A stretch of 64,000 nucleotides of DNA, from contig DATIKM010000046.1 in the NCBI GenBank assembly GCA_035477595.1, positions 43,732 to 107,731 of the forward strand, written 5' to 3'. The notes under the pieces were generated by a model. That model searched no databases. It worked only from the letters and a program-made list of their open reading frames with translations, and was not told the DNA's origin. The position numbers were made by a program, and so were the translations under genes. The number at the start of each line of letters is the position of its first letter. Positions within the stretch are counted from its first letter, which is position 1. The DNA comes from DATIKM01 sp035477595. Lineage in GTDB: Bacteria; Armatimonadota; Chthonomonadetes; Chthonomonadales; CAJBBX01. This document shows positions 17,868-26,155 of this stretch, one piece after another.

Positions 17868-19628
17868 ATGAGACACGGCCTCAGCGCAAGCGAATCTGCG
17901 TTCTTCAGCGGAAGGCTCGGCGATCGCCTGCTGGCGGAGGGGCTCATCTCGGAGGCCCAGCTCGAGACCGCACTCGAGCGCAAGCGCCAGACTGGCGAGT
18001 TCCTGGGCGAGCTCGTCGTTGAGCTCGGCTACGCCTCCTCGCGCACCATCGGCAAGATCCTCCAAGAGGGGATCGGCATCTCCTACGTGGACCTGGCCGA
18101 CGTGCAGATCGACCCCGGCGCTCTCGAGCTGGTTGCCGAGCACTACCAGAAGCGCCACCGCGTGCTCCCTTACAAGGTGGAGGACCGCCGGGTCTACGTC
18201 GCGATGTGCGACCCGCTGAACGTGATGGTGGTGGACGATCTTCACCTCATGACGGGCTACCGTGTCGTGCCGCAGCTCGTCCTGAACACCGACATCCAAG
18301 ACGCGTTCAACAGGGTCTACTCGGCGCGAAGCCAGGCGCAGGAAGTCCTCAAGGAGATCGAGGACGCGGAGGAGCCGGGGCTCGGGTCGGATATCTCGGC
18401 CGACAAGCTCGCGGACCTGGCCGAGGACGCGCCCATCATACGCCTCACGAACTCGATCATCGCGGGCGGCGTGGCGTGCGGTGCGAGCGACATCCACATT
18501 GAGCCTCAGGAGCGCGCCGTGCGCGTGCGGTACCGCATGGACGGCGTGCTCTACGAGCAGATGACGATCCCGCCGCACCACTACGCCGCGGTCTGTTCGC
18601 GCATCAAGATCATGGCGCACCTGAACATCGCGGAGCGGCGCAGGCCGCAGGACGGCCGCATCGTCTTCAAGGCCCAGAACGCAGCCTACGATCTCCGCGT
18701 CTCCACGATGCCCACCATCTACGGCGAGAAGGTCGTGATGCGCGTGCTCGACAAGTCCGGCATCACGGTGCCCCTCGAAAGGCTGGGGTTTGGCTCCGAG
18801 CAACTCGCGCTCTACGAGACCTTCATCACGCGTCCCTACGGGATGGTTCTGGTGACCGGACCGACGGGCTCCGGAAAGTCGACCACGCTCTATGCGTCGC
18901 TGAACAAGATCAACGATGTGGCGCTGAACATCATCACCGTGGAGGATCCGGTCGAGTACAACCTGGCGGGCATCAGCCAGATGCAGGCCAACCCCAGGAT
19001 CGGCCTTACCTTCGCCACCGGCCTGCGCACCATCGTGCGCCAGGACCCGGACGTCATCATGGTCGGCGAGATACGAGACGCGGAGACGGCCGAGATCGCG
19101 GTGCAGGCAGCCCTGACCGGTCACCTCGTGTTCAGCACGCTCCACACGAACGATGCGCCTGGAGCCGTCGTCCGGCTGCAGAACATGGGAGTGGAGCCAT
19201 TCCTCATCGTGTCGGCGCTCATCGGCGTGGTTGGCCAGCGCCTGCTCCGCCGCAACTGCGTTTCGTGCGCCGAGGCCGACACGCCGAACCCGGCCCTCCT
19301 GCGGTCGTTGGGCATATCGCCGGAGATGGCGGAGACCGCGCAGTACAAGCGCGGCCTGGGCTGCCCGAAGTGCTCGGGGCGAGGGTACCGGGGCCGGTCC
19401 GCTGCCTACGAGGTCATGCGCGTCTCGGACCGCCTCCGCGAAGCGGTCCTCCGCAACGTGGGCGGGTCCGCGCTCAAGGAGATCGCGATGGCGGATGGCA
19501 TGACCACGATGCGGGAGTCCGGCATACGCAAGGTGCTGCAAGGGGAGACCACACCGGAGGAGGTCTGCCGGGTGCTCCTGAGCGAGGAGTTCGGCGAGGG
19601 CGGTCTGCCGCAGGCGCGCGCTGCCTGA
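17868..19628 (+). CDS. pilB: Type IV pilus / type II secretion assembly ATPase (PilB/GspE) with MshEN domain
   Basis: 586-aa hexameric ATPase that powers pilin polymerisation at the inner membrane. The N-terminal MshEN domain shows GRLGDRLLAEGLISEAQLET, the RLGxxLxxxGLLxxxxL pattern known to bind c-di-GMP. The Walker A motif is GPTGSGKSTT with K337. The Asp and His boxes (TVEDPVEYNL, ALTGHLVFSTLHTND) and a tetracysteine zinc site (CVSC ... CPKC) follow. The ATG at 17868 gives a normal N-terminus, but its ribosome-binding site is weak. pilC follows after 130 bp. Assignment to T4P rather than T2SS rests on the MshEN domain and the neighbouring prepilins. Confidence 0.9.
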   Translation: MRHGLSASESAFFSGRLGDRLLAEGLISEAQLETALERKRQTGEFLGELVVELGYASSRTIGKILQEGIGISYVDLADVQIDPGALELVAEHYQKRHRVLPYKVEDRRVYVAMCDPLNVMVVDDLHLMTGYRVVPQLVLNTDIQDAFNRVYSARSQAQEVLKEIEDAEEPGLGSDISADKLADLAEDAPIIRLTNSIIAGGVACGASDIHIEPQERAVRVRYRMDGVLYEQMTIPPHHYAAVCSRIKIMAHLNIAERRRPQDGRIVFKAQNAAYDLRVSTMPTIYGEKVVMRVLDKSGITVPLERLGFGSEQLALYETFITRPYGMVLVTGPTGSGKSTTLYASLNKINDVALNIITVEDPVEYNLAGISQMQANPRIGLTFATGLRTIVRQDPDVIMVGEIRDAETAEIAVQAALTGHLVFSTLHTNDAPGAVVRLQNMGVEPFLIVSALIGVVGQRLLRRNCVSCAEADTPNPALLRSLGISPEMAETAQYKRGLGCPKCSGRGYRGRSAAYEVMRVSDRLREAVLRNVGGSALKEIAMADGMTTMRESGIRKVLQGETTPEEVCRVLLSEEFGEGGLPQARAA

Positions 19629-19758
19629 ATCGCTCATTGCCTGCATACGAAACGCCTTTTGCTCTCAAAGCTGACCCGCGCGCGTGGAACTGATCTACTG
19701 ACGGACCGACGCTTGAGCCACGGCCCGCCGACCTGGCGCTGGCCGGGAGAGATACGCC

Positions 19759-20973
19759 ATGCCGAACTACCAGTACTGGGCGCGTGACCGATCCGGGCGC
19801 TCGGTCGCCGGAGCCCTGGCCGCACCCGACGAGCAGTCCCTTCGCGAGCAGCTCAGGCGCAAGGAGCTCTTCGTCACGCGCATCGCGGCGCAACGGCAGA
19901 CCTCGGTGCAGAGCGGCGGCCTGTTCTCCAAGCGCAAGGTCAGCCTGAACGACATGGTGGTGATGAGCCGCCAGCTCGCCACGCTGGTCCGAGCGGGCCT
20001 GCCGCTCGTGCAATGTCTCGATGCTCTGGTTGGCCAGACGCAGAACCAGACGCTGAAGGAGGCGCTCACGGACATTCGCAACGAGGTGCTTGCGGGCGCG
20101 ACCTTCAGCACCGCGCTCGGACGGCACTCACACATCTTCTCCGAGCTCTACCAGGCGCTTGCCCAGGCCGGCGAGATGGCCGGCGCACTCGACGAGACGC
20201 TGCAGACAGCCGCCGAGCAGCTCGACAAGGAGCAGCAGCTACGCGAGAAGGTGAAGTCCGCATTCGTCTACCCGATCGCCGTCATGGTGACCGCGGCGGG
20301 CGTGGTGGCCTTCATGCTCACCGTCGTGGTGCCGGTGTTCACCAAGGTGTACGGCCAGTTCGACGCGCAGCTCCCCGGCCCGACGATGCTGCTGGTTGTG
20401 TTGAGCAACGTAATCACCGGCTACTGGTACATCGTGCTGGCGGCCCTCTTCGGCCTCGTGAAGGCGTTCCGTTGGTGGGGGCGCACGGCAAACGGCAAGA
20501 GCGCCCTGGACCGCGTGAAACTCGGTATGCCGCTTCTGGGGCCTCTGAACCGCAAGATCGCCATCTCGCGCCTGACGCGGACGCTGAGCGCCATGCTGCA
20601 GGCGGGCGTGCCTATCCTCTCCGGGCTGCAGACCTCAGCGCGAGTCACGGGGAACACGGTCTTCACCGACGTGGTCGCCGACACGCTGCAGAAGGTGAAC
20701 CAGGGTGCACGTCTCTCGGCGCCGCTCGAGGAGTCGGGCCAGTTCCCGTCCATGGTGACCCACATGATCGCCGCTGGCGAGGAGTCCGGCAACATGGATG
20801 AGATGCTCAATCAGGTATGCGAGTTCTACGACCGCGACATCGACTACGCGGTGGAGCGGCTGACGCGCATGCTGGAGCCGCTGTTGACGATCGTGCTCGG
20901 GGTCATCGTCGGGTTCATCCTGATGGCGCTCTACATGCCGATATTCAGCATGTCCAAGGTGGTTCAGCGCTAG
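19759..20973 (+). CDS. pilC: Type IV pilus / type II secretion inner-membrane platform protein (PilC/GspF)
   Basis: 404 aa. The start MPNYQYWARDRSGRSVAGAL is classic for this family, with GGGAGAG upstream. Two GspF domains (about residues 70-190 and 275-395) are each followed by membrane segments: VMVTAAGVVAFMLTVVVPVF, a second near 218-240, and the C-terminal TIVLGVIVGFILMALYMPIF. The protein forms the inner-membrane base on which PilB acts. It lies between pilB and two prepilin genes on the same strand. Length is normal. Confidence 0.93.
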   Translation: MPNYQYWARDRSGRSVAGALAAPDEQSLREQLRRKELFVTRIAAQRQTSVQSGGLFSKRKVSLNDMVVMSRQLATLVRAGLPLVQCLDALVGQTQNQTLKEALTDIRNEVLAGATFSTALGRHSHIFSELYQALAQAGEMAGALDETLQTAAEQLDKEQQLREKVKSAFVYPIAVMVTAAGVVAFMLTVVVPVFTKVYGQFDAQLPGPTMLLVVLSNVITGYWYIVLAALFGLVKAFRWWGRTANGKSALDRVKLGMPLLGPLNRKIAISRLTRTLSAMLQAGVPILSGLQTSARVTGNTVFTDVVADTLQKVNQGARLSAPLEESGQFPSMVTHMIAAGEESGNMDEMLNQVCEFYDRDIDYAVERLTRMLEPLLTIVLGVIVGFILMALYMPIFSMSKVVQR

Positions 20974-21103
20974 ACAGTGTGCACGGTAGCGGGATGCCTG
21001 CAGGCGTTTGCGGTCAGTGGCCCGCCGATTTGTGGAACAAACCGCTGTCCACGACGGGAGCGATGGCGTCCGGCTTGGCCGGTGGAAGGGGCAGGTGACA
21101 ACG

Positions 21104-21523
21104 ATGGCGATCGGTAGGCGGTTCATACGAGGAAGAGCCGGGGCGTTCACCCTCGTCGAGCTGCTCGTGGTGATCCTCATCCTGTCGGTACTCATGGCGA
21201 TCGTGCTGCCCCTGTATCTGGGGACGATCGGAAATGCCGAGCGCAGGACATGCAGGGCCAACATGCAGACGATCGCCAACGCTCAACAGGCCCACAAGGT
21301 CTGGAGCCCCACGCACGAGTACACCGAGGATCTGCAGGAGATCTACATCAACACGGGCGACCGGCCCATGTGCCCGGTCAACGGCGGCGACGCCTACAGC
21401 GTCGAGATATCGGACGGGTCCGCGCTGAGCCTCAGCGGCAGACCGGTACCGGCGGGAGGACTCGTCGTCAGGTGCAACCATCCCGACCACGGCGTGTTCG
21501 CGCCTGGGTTGGACATCGAGTAG
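21104..21523 (+). CDS. Type IV prepilin-like protein (pseudopilin), first copy
   Basis: 139 aa from the ATG at 21104, chosen because it leaves a short charged leader (MAIGRRFIRGRAGA) before FTLVELLVVILILSVLMAIV. The signature has the required Glu at mature position 5. The residue before the cleavage site is Ala, not the usual Gly. The globular part contains several Cys (NAERRTCRANM, DRPMCPVNGGD, VRCNHPDHG). It is paralogous to the next gene (shared RRTC/KRTC-ANMQTI segment). It probably encodes a major or minor pilin of the pilB/pilC system. Confidence 0.85.
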   Translation: MAIGRRFIRGRAGAFTLVELLVVILILSVLMAIVLPLYLGTIGNAERRTCRANMQTIANAQQAHKVWSPTHEYTEDLQEIYINTGDRPMCPVNGGDAYSVEISDGSALSLSGRPVPAGGLVVRCNHPDHGVFAPGLDIE

Positions 21524-21689
21524 ACCGCTCGGCGACAGGCTGCCCCCCTACGACTACCGCAAAAATGCTGTTCAGGTAGACGGTGAAGGTGTGGAACAAG
21601 GCGCCAGAGGGTCTCGCGGGAGACCGCAGGGGACCCAGGCGGCGACGGGGCAGCCGGAGCCGAGACGCAACCACGGAGAGAGGACTCAC

Positions 21690-22085
21690 ATGACTTCGTT
21701 CAGAATCCGCAGCCGGAAGCGCAAGGGCTTCACGCTCATCGAGCTTCTCGTCGTCATCCTGATCCTGGCGATCCTGATGGCGGTGGCGTTGCCGCTCTAC
21801 CTCGGCGCAATCGCCGACTCCGAGAAGCGCACCTGCGGCGCCAACATGCAGACCATCGTGAACGCCGCCCAAGCCTTCAAGGTTCGAGACCCGGCACGCG
21901 ACTATCCGGACACCATCGCGGCGCTGGTTGCCGGCGTGGGAGGCGTGACAGACCTGACCGTGACCCCAACGTGCCCGGATGCAGGGGTTTACTCGTGGGA
22001 CCCCGACACGGCCACCGTCAGCTGCACTGTGCATGGCAGTTTCACTGCGGGACATGCCGACATGGTCCCGCACGGAGGGCCCTAG
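21690..22085 (+). CDS. Type IV prepilin-like protein (pseudopilin), second copy
   Basis: 131 aa from the ATG at 21690, which has GGAGAGAGGA upstream. The leader MTSFRIRSRKRKG ends in the canonical Gly before FTLIELLVVILILAILMAVA. The segment KRTCGANMQTIVNAAQAFKV parallels the preceding prepilin, so the pair is a likely tandem duplication. The C-terminal domain has two Cys that may form a disulfide loop (TPTCPDAG, TVSCTVHG). It is closed by a strong hairpin at 22117. The 166 bp between the two prepilins shows no further gene. Confidence 0.88.
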   Translation: MTSFRIRSRKRKGFTLIELLVVILILAILMAVALPLYLGAIADSEKRTCGANMQTIVNAAQAFKVRDPARDYPDTIAALVAGVGGVTDLTVTPTCPDAGVYSWDPDTATVSCTVHGSFTAGHADMVPHGGP

Positions 22086-22116
22086 TCGCCCCCTGGACAG
22101 CCGGCAGCCCTCATCA

Positions 22117-22147
22117 GGACGGCGCTCCCACCCGCGGAGCGCCGTCC
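22117..22147 (+). terminator. Hairpin terminator after the pilin genes
   Basis: A perfect 12-bp stem GGACGGCGCTCC / GGAGCGCCGTCC with a 7-nt loop lies 32 bp after the second prepilin stop. Only a short pyrimidine stretch follows, so it may not be a strong intrinsic terminator. Confidence 0.6.
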
Positions 22148-22236
22148 TTCCGCGTGCGGCAGGAACCGCCGCGCAGCGTGTGCAACCTGCCGCCTGAGGC
22201 CCCCAGGGGCCATCGGACAAGGAGCTGCCCGCACCG

Positions 22237-23073
22237 ATGCTCGTCTGGGCTTGCATCGCGCCCCATGGCGGAGAGCTGATACCCGATCTCGCGGATGGCG
22301 ACCTCGCCCGCATGCAGGTGACCCGGCGGGGCATGGAAGGCCTCGGCGCGAGGTGCCTGGCGGCGCGGCCCCAGACCCTCGTCGTCCTGACCCCACACGG
22401 CATCGAGGTGGAGAACCATATTGCGGTCGCCTTCGCCGAGACCGCGCTGGGTGAGCTGGACGGTCCGGCGGGCCGCGGGGTGTCGGCGGCCTTCCCGGTG
22501 GACCTCGAGCTGGCGGCCGCACTCGTCCAGGCGGTGTCGGAGCGCTCGGTTCCAGTCGCGCCTCTGGTGCTGACCACTGCCGAGGGCAGACCGCTCCCGA
22601 TCTTTCCGCTAGACTTCGGCGCCCTTGTGCCTCTCTGGTTCCTCGGTGCGCGCTGGCTCGAGCCGCCCGCCATCGTCGTGGTGACGGCGGCGCGCTCGCT
22701 GCCCCGCCGCCAGCTCGTGGCCGCGGGCGAGGCGGTGGTCGAGGCCGCCGTCCGCTCAGGTCGGCGGGTCGCCATCGTCTGCAGCGCCGACCTGGGCCAT
22801 GGCCACCGCGCGGACGGGCCCTACGGCTTCTCGCCGACCTCCGCGACCCACGACCGCGCCTTCTGCAGCGCCATTCGGGAGAACGCGCTGCACCGATTGC
22901 TCCGCTGGCGCGGCGACTGGGTCGAGTCCGCAATGCCCGACGGTTTCTGGTCCTCTCTCGTCCTCCACGGAGCGCTCCGGGCGACACCGCTGCAGCCGGA
23001 GCTGGTCTCCTACGAGGCGCCGACCTACTTCGGGATGGCCTGCGCGGCGTTCGAGCCGCCCCCGATCCCCTGA
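22237..23073 (+). CDS. LigB-like class III extradiol dioxygenase-family protein
   Basis: 278 aa. Conserved histidines appear in the LigB/MEMO pattern: CIAPHGGELIP at the N-terminus, VLTPHGIEVEN, and SADLGHGHRADGPYGFSP. These would bind Fe(II) in a true dioxygenase, while MEMO-type relatives lack that activity. The ATG at 22237 has AAGGAG upstream. It sits between the pilin terminator and the rfbC promoter, so it may be a single-gene unit. The substrate is unknown. The AmmeMemoRadiSam B group is an alternative, but no radical-SAM partner is adjacent. Confidence 0.75.
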   Translation: MLVWACIAPHGGELIPDLADGDLARMQVTRRGMEGLGARCLAARPQTLVVLTPHGIEVENHIAVAFAETALGELDGPAGRGVSAAFPVDLELAAALVQAVSERSVPVAPLVLTTAEGRPLPIFPLDFGALVPLWFLGARWLEPPAIVVVTAARSLPRRQLVAAGEAVVEAAVRSGRRVAIVCSADLGHGHRADGPYGFSPTSATHDRAFCSAIRENALHRLLRWRGDWVESAMPDGFWSSLVLHGALRATPLQPELVSYEAPTYFGMACAAFEPPPIP

Positions 23074-23075
23074 GG

Positions 23076-23081
23076 TATAAT
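23076..23081 (+). promoter_or_regulatory. Candidate -10 element for the rfbC-heptose operon
   Basis: A perfect TATAAT lies 56 bp before the rfbC ATG, but no good -35 hexamer is seen at 16-19 bp spacing. The promoter may be activator-dependent or weak. Confidence 0.4.
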
Positions 23082-23137
23082 CTGCCCGGCCAGGCCGGTG
23101 CCACGTCCGAGGCCGGCTATGAGCGCGGAGGTCGCGC

Positions 23138-23701
23138 ATGCGGCGCATTGAGATGGCGCTGCCCGGTGTCGTGGTCTTCGAGCCGGTGGTCCACGAGGAC
23201 GCGCGCGGCTGGTTCGCCGAGACCTACCGGGCCTCGCTGCTGGCCGAGTGGGGCATCCACGACCGCTTCGTGCAGGACAACCACTCCTTCTCGCGCGGTG
23301 GCGTCGTGCGCGGGCTCCACTACCAGCTTCGCCGGCCGCAGTCGAAGCTCTGCCGCGTCGTGCGCGGCGAAGTCCTGGACGTGGCGGTCGATATCCGCAG
23401 AGGCTCGCCCACGTTCGGGCGCTGGACGGCCGTGCGCCTCTCCGCCGACAACATGCGCCACATGTACCTCCCGCCTGGTTACGCCCACGGATTCGCCGTG
23501 CTCTCCGATGGCGCCGACATGCTCTACAAGTGTGGCGACTACTACGACGCCGCAGATGCGCGCGGGATCGCCTGGAACGACCCGGGCATCGGCGTCGACT
23601 GGGAGGTGTGCGGGCCGCCCACCGTCTCGGAGGCGGACGCGCGCTGGCCGCGCCTTGCCGACGCGCGCCCGGAGGACCTCCCGGCCTACGGCGATGCGTG
23701 A
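23138..23701 (+). CDS. rfbC: dTDP-4-dehydrorhamnose 3,5-epimerase family protein
   Basis: 187-aa cupin enzyme of deoxysugar (dTDP-rhamnose-type) synthesis. Family signatures are DARGWFAETYR, QDNHSFSRGGVVRGLHYQ with the catalytic-base His, and MYLPPGYAHGFAVLSD. Length is typical. rmlA, rmlB and rmlD are not in the window, so the sugar nucleotide is not certain. The stop overlaps the next start by 8 bp, which implies translational coupling with the heptose genes downstream. Confidence 0.88.
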   Translation: MRRIEMALPGVVVFEPVVHEDARGWFAETYRASLLAEWGIHDRFVQDNHSFSRGGVVRGLHYQLRRPQSKLCRVVRGEVLDVAVDIRRGSPTFGRWTAVRLSADNMRHMYLPPGYAHGFAVLSDGADMLYKCGDYYDAADARGIAWNDPGIGVDWEVCGPPTVSEADARWPRLADARPEDLPAYGDA

Positions 23702-24203
23702 GCGCGGCAGGGCGGCCTCCGAGAAGGTGGTAAGCCGGGAGGACCTCGGCAGGGCCGTCGCCGGCGCGCGCGCCGGAGGGCGCCGCATCGTCTTCACGAA
23801 CGGCTGCTTCGACATCCTGCACATCGGCCACGTGCGCTATCTGGCGGACGCCAGGGCGCTCGGCGATCTCCTCGTGGTGGGGCTCAACAGCGACGCCTCG
23901 GTGCGCCGCCTGAAGGGCGAGCGGCGCCCTCTCGTCCCCCAGGACGAGCGCGCCGAGATGCTGGCGCACCTTGCCTCCGTCGACCTCGTATGCATCTTCG
24001 AGGAGGACCGGCCCGACGACCTCATCCGGATCGTCCGGCCGGACGTGCACGCCAAGGGCGGCGACTACCGCGCCGACGAGCTCCCCGAAGCGCCGCTGGT
24101 TCGGAGCCTGGGGGGTCAGGTAGCCATCGTGCCGCTCGTGGAGGGGCGCTCGACCACACTCATCGTCAACCGCATCGTGAGCCTCTACGGGGCGGAAGGC
24201 TAG
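23694..24203 (+). CDS. D-glycero-beta-D-manno-heptose 1-phosphate adenylyltransferase (HldE C-domain/HldC type)
   Basis: 169-aa cytidylyltransferase-fold enzyme. The nucleotide-binding motif is FTNGCFDILHIGHVRYL (HxGH), and GLNSDASVRRLKG, DLVCIFEEDRPDDLI and EGRSTTLIVNRI follow. These match the adenylyltransferase half of HldE (RfaE). It would make ADP-heptose from heptose 1-phosphate for an LPS-like core or glycoprotein. The ATG at 23694 overlaps rfbC by 8 bp. The kinase half is a separate gene at 25156, so HldE is split here. Confidence 0.88.
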   Translation: MRERGRAASEKVVSREDLGRAVAGARAGGRRIVFTNGCFDILHIGHVRYLADARALGDLLVVGLNSDASVRRLKGERRPLVPQDERAEMLAHLASVDLVCIFEEDRPDDLIRIVRPDVHAKGGDYRADELPEAPLVRSLGGQVAIVPLVEGRSTTLIVNRIVSLYGAEG

Positions 24204-25159
24204 TGTCACGCCACCCGGAGTTCGACGCCCGCCGCATCCGCACGCAGCCGTTCTGCGAGCGCGGGTCGAAGGTGCGGGTCGCCGACTTCGCGTCTCCTCC
24301 CGAGCCCGGCCGCACGGTGGACGCGTTCCTCGCCTCGCTGCCTCGCATCCTGAGCGGGCCCGCCATCTCCGAGATCGCCACGGCGGTGGTCGAGGCTCGA
24401 CGCGCCGGTCGCGCCGTGCTGGCCTCCATGGGGGGGCACGTGGTGAAGACCGGCATGGGCCGCGTCCTTGCCGAGCTCATCGAGCGCGGGGCCCTGACGG
24501 CCTGCGCGGTGAACGGCGCCTTCGCCATCCACGATGCCGAGATCGCGCTCTTCGGGGAGACCTCCGAGGATGTGGAGGAGGGACTGCGAACGGGGCTCTT
24601 CGGCATGGCGGAGGAGACTGCCCAGTGCCTGAACGAGGGCGCACGCATCGCGAGCGCGCGCGGCATGGGCCTCGGCGAAGCGCTTGGCGAGATGCTGGCA
24701 GGCGCTCCCCACGCGGAAGCGAGCGTCCTCGCCTCTGCGCACCGCGCCGGCATCCCGCTCACGGTGCACGTGGCAATGGGCACGGACGTCGTGCACATGC
24801 ATCCGGAGGCCAGCGGCGCGGCGATCGGCGAGGCATCGCTGCGGGACTTCCGCATCCTCACCCACGCCATGGAGGGCCTGGCGAACGGCGGCGTCCTGAT
24901 GAACCTGGGCTCAGCGGTCGTGCTGCCCGAAGTCCTCCTCAAGGCGATCGCCACGCTCCGCAACGTGCGCGGCGACGCGTTCTCGCGGTTCCTCGGCGTC
25001 AACCTGGACTTCATCCAGCACTACCGGTCCAACCAGCAGGTGGTGAGCCGGGTCCGCGGCATCGGCGGCCGCGGCATTGCCCTGACGGGTCACCATGAGG
25101 TGCTGATCCCTCTCGTCGCGCAGGCGATCGTCGATCGTTGGGAGGCGCCGACGCGATGA
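24203..25159 (+). CDS. Deoxyhypusine-synthase-like protein of unknown function in the heptose operon
   Basis: 318 aa from a GTG at 24203 that shares one base with the previous stop (TAGTG). Conserved-looking blocks are SMGGHVVKTGMGRVLAELIE, AVNGAFAIHDAEIALFGETS, GLFGMAEETAQCLNEGA and HVAMGTDVVHMHPEASG. I recognise this as the bacterial family related to the deoxyhypusine-synthase NAD-binding fold. Bacteria make no hypusine, so its substrate is unknown. It lies exactly between the two split HldE activities, with 1-bp and 4-bp overlaps, which strongly suggests a role in sugar activation. The family assignment is from memory of motifs and needs a profile search. Confidence 0.65.
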   Translation: MSRHPEFDARRIRTQPFCERGSKVRVADFASPPEPGRTVDAFLASLPRILSGPAISEIATAVVEARRAGRAVLASMGGHVVKTGMGRVLAELIERGALTACAVNGAFAIHDAEIALFGETSEDVEEGLRTGLFGMAEETAQCLNEGARIASARGMGLGEALGEMLAGAPHAEASVLASAHRAGIPLTVHVAMGTDVVHMHPEASGAAIGEASLRDFRILTHAMEGLANGGVLMNLGSAVVLPEVLLKAIATLRNVRGDAFSRFLGVNLDFIQHYRSNQQVVSRVRGIGGRGIALTGHHEVLIPLVAQAIVDRWEAPTR

Positions 25160-26133
25160 CCCCGGTCCGCCTTCGCGAGATCGTCGGCGCGTTCGCCGGC
25201 GCGCGAGTTCTGTGCGTCGGCGACCTGATGATGGACGAGTACGTCTGGGGCCGCGCCACCCGCATCTCGCCGGAGTCGCCGGTGATGGTGGTCGAGGTGG
25301 ACCGCGAGACGAGCGTTCCAGGCGGGGCAGCCAACGTGGTGCACAACCTGCTGGCGCTCGGCGCTGCGGTGGCGGTCGCCGGCGTAGTGGGCGACGACGC
25401 GGCGGGCGCGGCGCTCCGAGCGCGGCTCGGCGAGGAAGGCGCGGACGTGTCCGGCGTCCTCGCCGACCCAGGCCGGCCCACCACGCGGAAGACGCGCGTC
25501 GTGGCGCACCACCAGCAGGTGCTCCGCGTGGACCGCGAGCGCGCAGCGCCGCTGCAGCCGGAGGTTCGCCGGCGCCTGGAGGAGGAGATCGAGGGCCTCG
25601 CGCGCGAGGCGGACGCCATCGTGGTGTCGGACTACGACAAGGGCGTCGTCTGCGCTTCGACGGCCGCCGTGGCGGTGGAGGCGGGCAGGCGGCGCGGCGC
25701 GCCAGTCACCGCGAACGCGAAGCCGCGCAACGCGCAACGCTTCGCCGGGGCGTCGCTCGTGTCGCTGAACGCAGCCGAGGCCGACGCCGTCGCGGGCGCC
25801 TCCGCGTTCTCGGCTGGCGAGGGGCTGGAGGAGGCGGGACGCGCGCTCCGCGAGATTCTCGGCATCGATGCGCTCGTGGTGACGCGAGGCGCGGACGGGA
25901 TTGCGCTCTGGGAGGCCGACGGCGTCTGCCGGCGCGTGCCCGCGCACCCGGTGGAGGTCTACGACGTGGCGGGAGCGGGCGACACCGTCATCAGCGTGCT
26001 GACGCTCGGCCTCGCACGGTCCGTCCATCTGGTCGAGGCCGCTGAGGTGGCTTCGCTCGCGGCTGCGGCCGTGGTGCGCAAGGTCGGCGTTGCGGTGGTC
26101 ACCGCTCGGGAGCTCCTCGGCGCGGACGGATAG
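25156..26133 (+). CDS. D-glycero-beta-D-manno-heptose-7-phosphate kinase (HldE N-domain/HldA type)
   Basis: 325-aa PfkB/ribokinase-family kinase. Family features are LCVGDLMMDEYVWGRATRIS and ESPVMVVEVDRETSVPGGAA, which is the HldE-like N-terminus. SDYDKGVV follows, and the catalytic-base motif is YDVAGAGDTVISVL. The ATG at 25156 has GGAGG 10 nt upstream and overlaps the previous stop (ATGA), so an earlier in-frame ATG is less likely. Together with the adenylyltransferase at 23694 it rebuilds HldE. It is convergent with the MFS gene, with 22 bp between them. Confidence 0.88.
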   Translation: MTPVRLREIVGAFAGARVLCVGDLMMDEYVWGRATRISPESPVMVVEVDRETSVPGGAANVVHNLLALGAAVAVAGVVGDDAAGAALRARLGEEGADVSGVLADPGRPTTRKTRVVAHHQQVLRVDRERAAPLQPEVRRRLEEEIEGLAREADAIVVSDYDKGVVCASTAAVAVEAGRRRGAPVTANAKPRNAQRFAGASLVSLNAAEADAVAGASAFSAGEGLEEAGRALREILGIDALVVTRGADGIALWEADGVCRRVPAHPVEVYDVAGAGDTVISVLTLGLARSVHLVEAAEVASLAAAAVVRKVGVAVVTARELLGADG

Positions 26134-26155
26134 CTGTGTTGTCCCAATGGGCTCG

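Noticed and set aside
17697..19646. A 649-codon open frame on the minus strand opposite pilB
   Set aside because: It is antisense to a gene with complete ATPase motifs and has no protein features.
21885..21900. A GGTTCGAGACC stretch resembling a tRNA T-loop
   Set aside because: It lies inside the second prepilin gene and no acceptor or anticodon stem can be formed around it.
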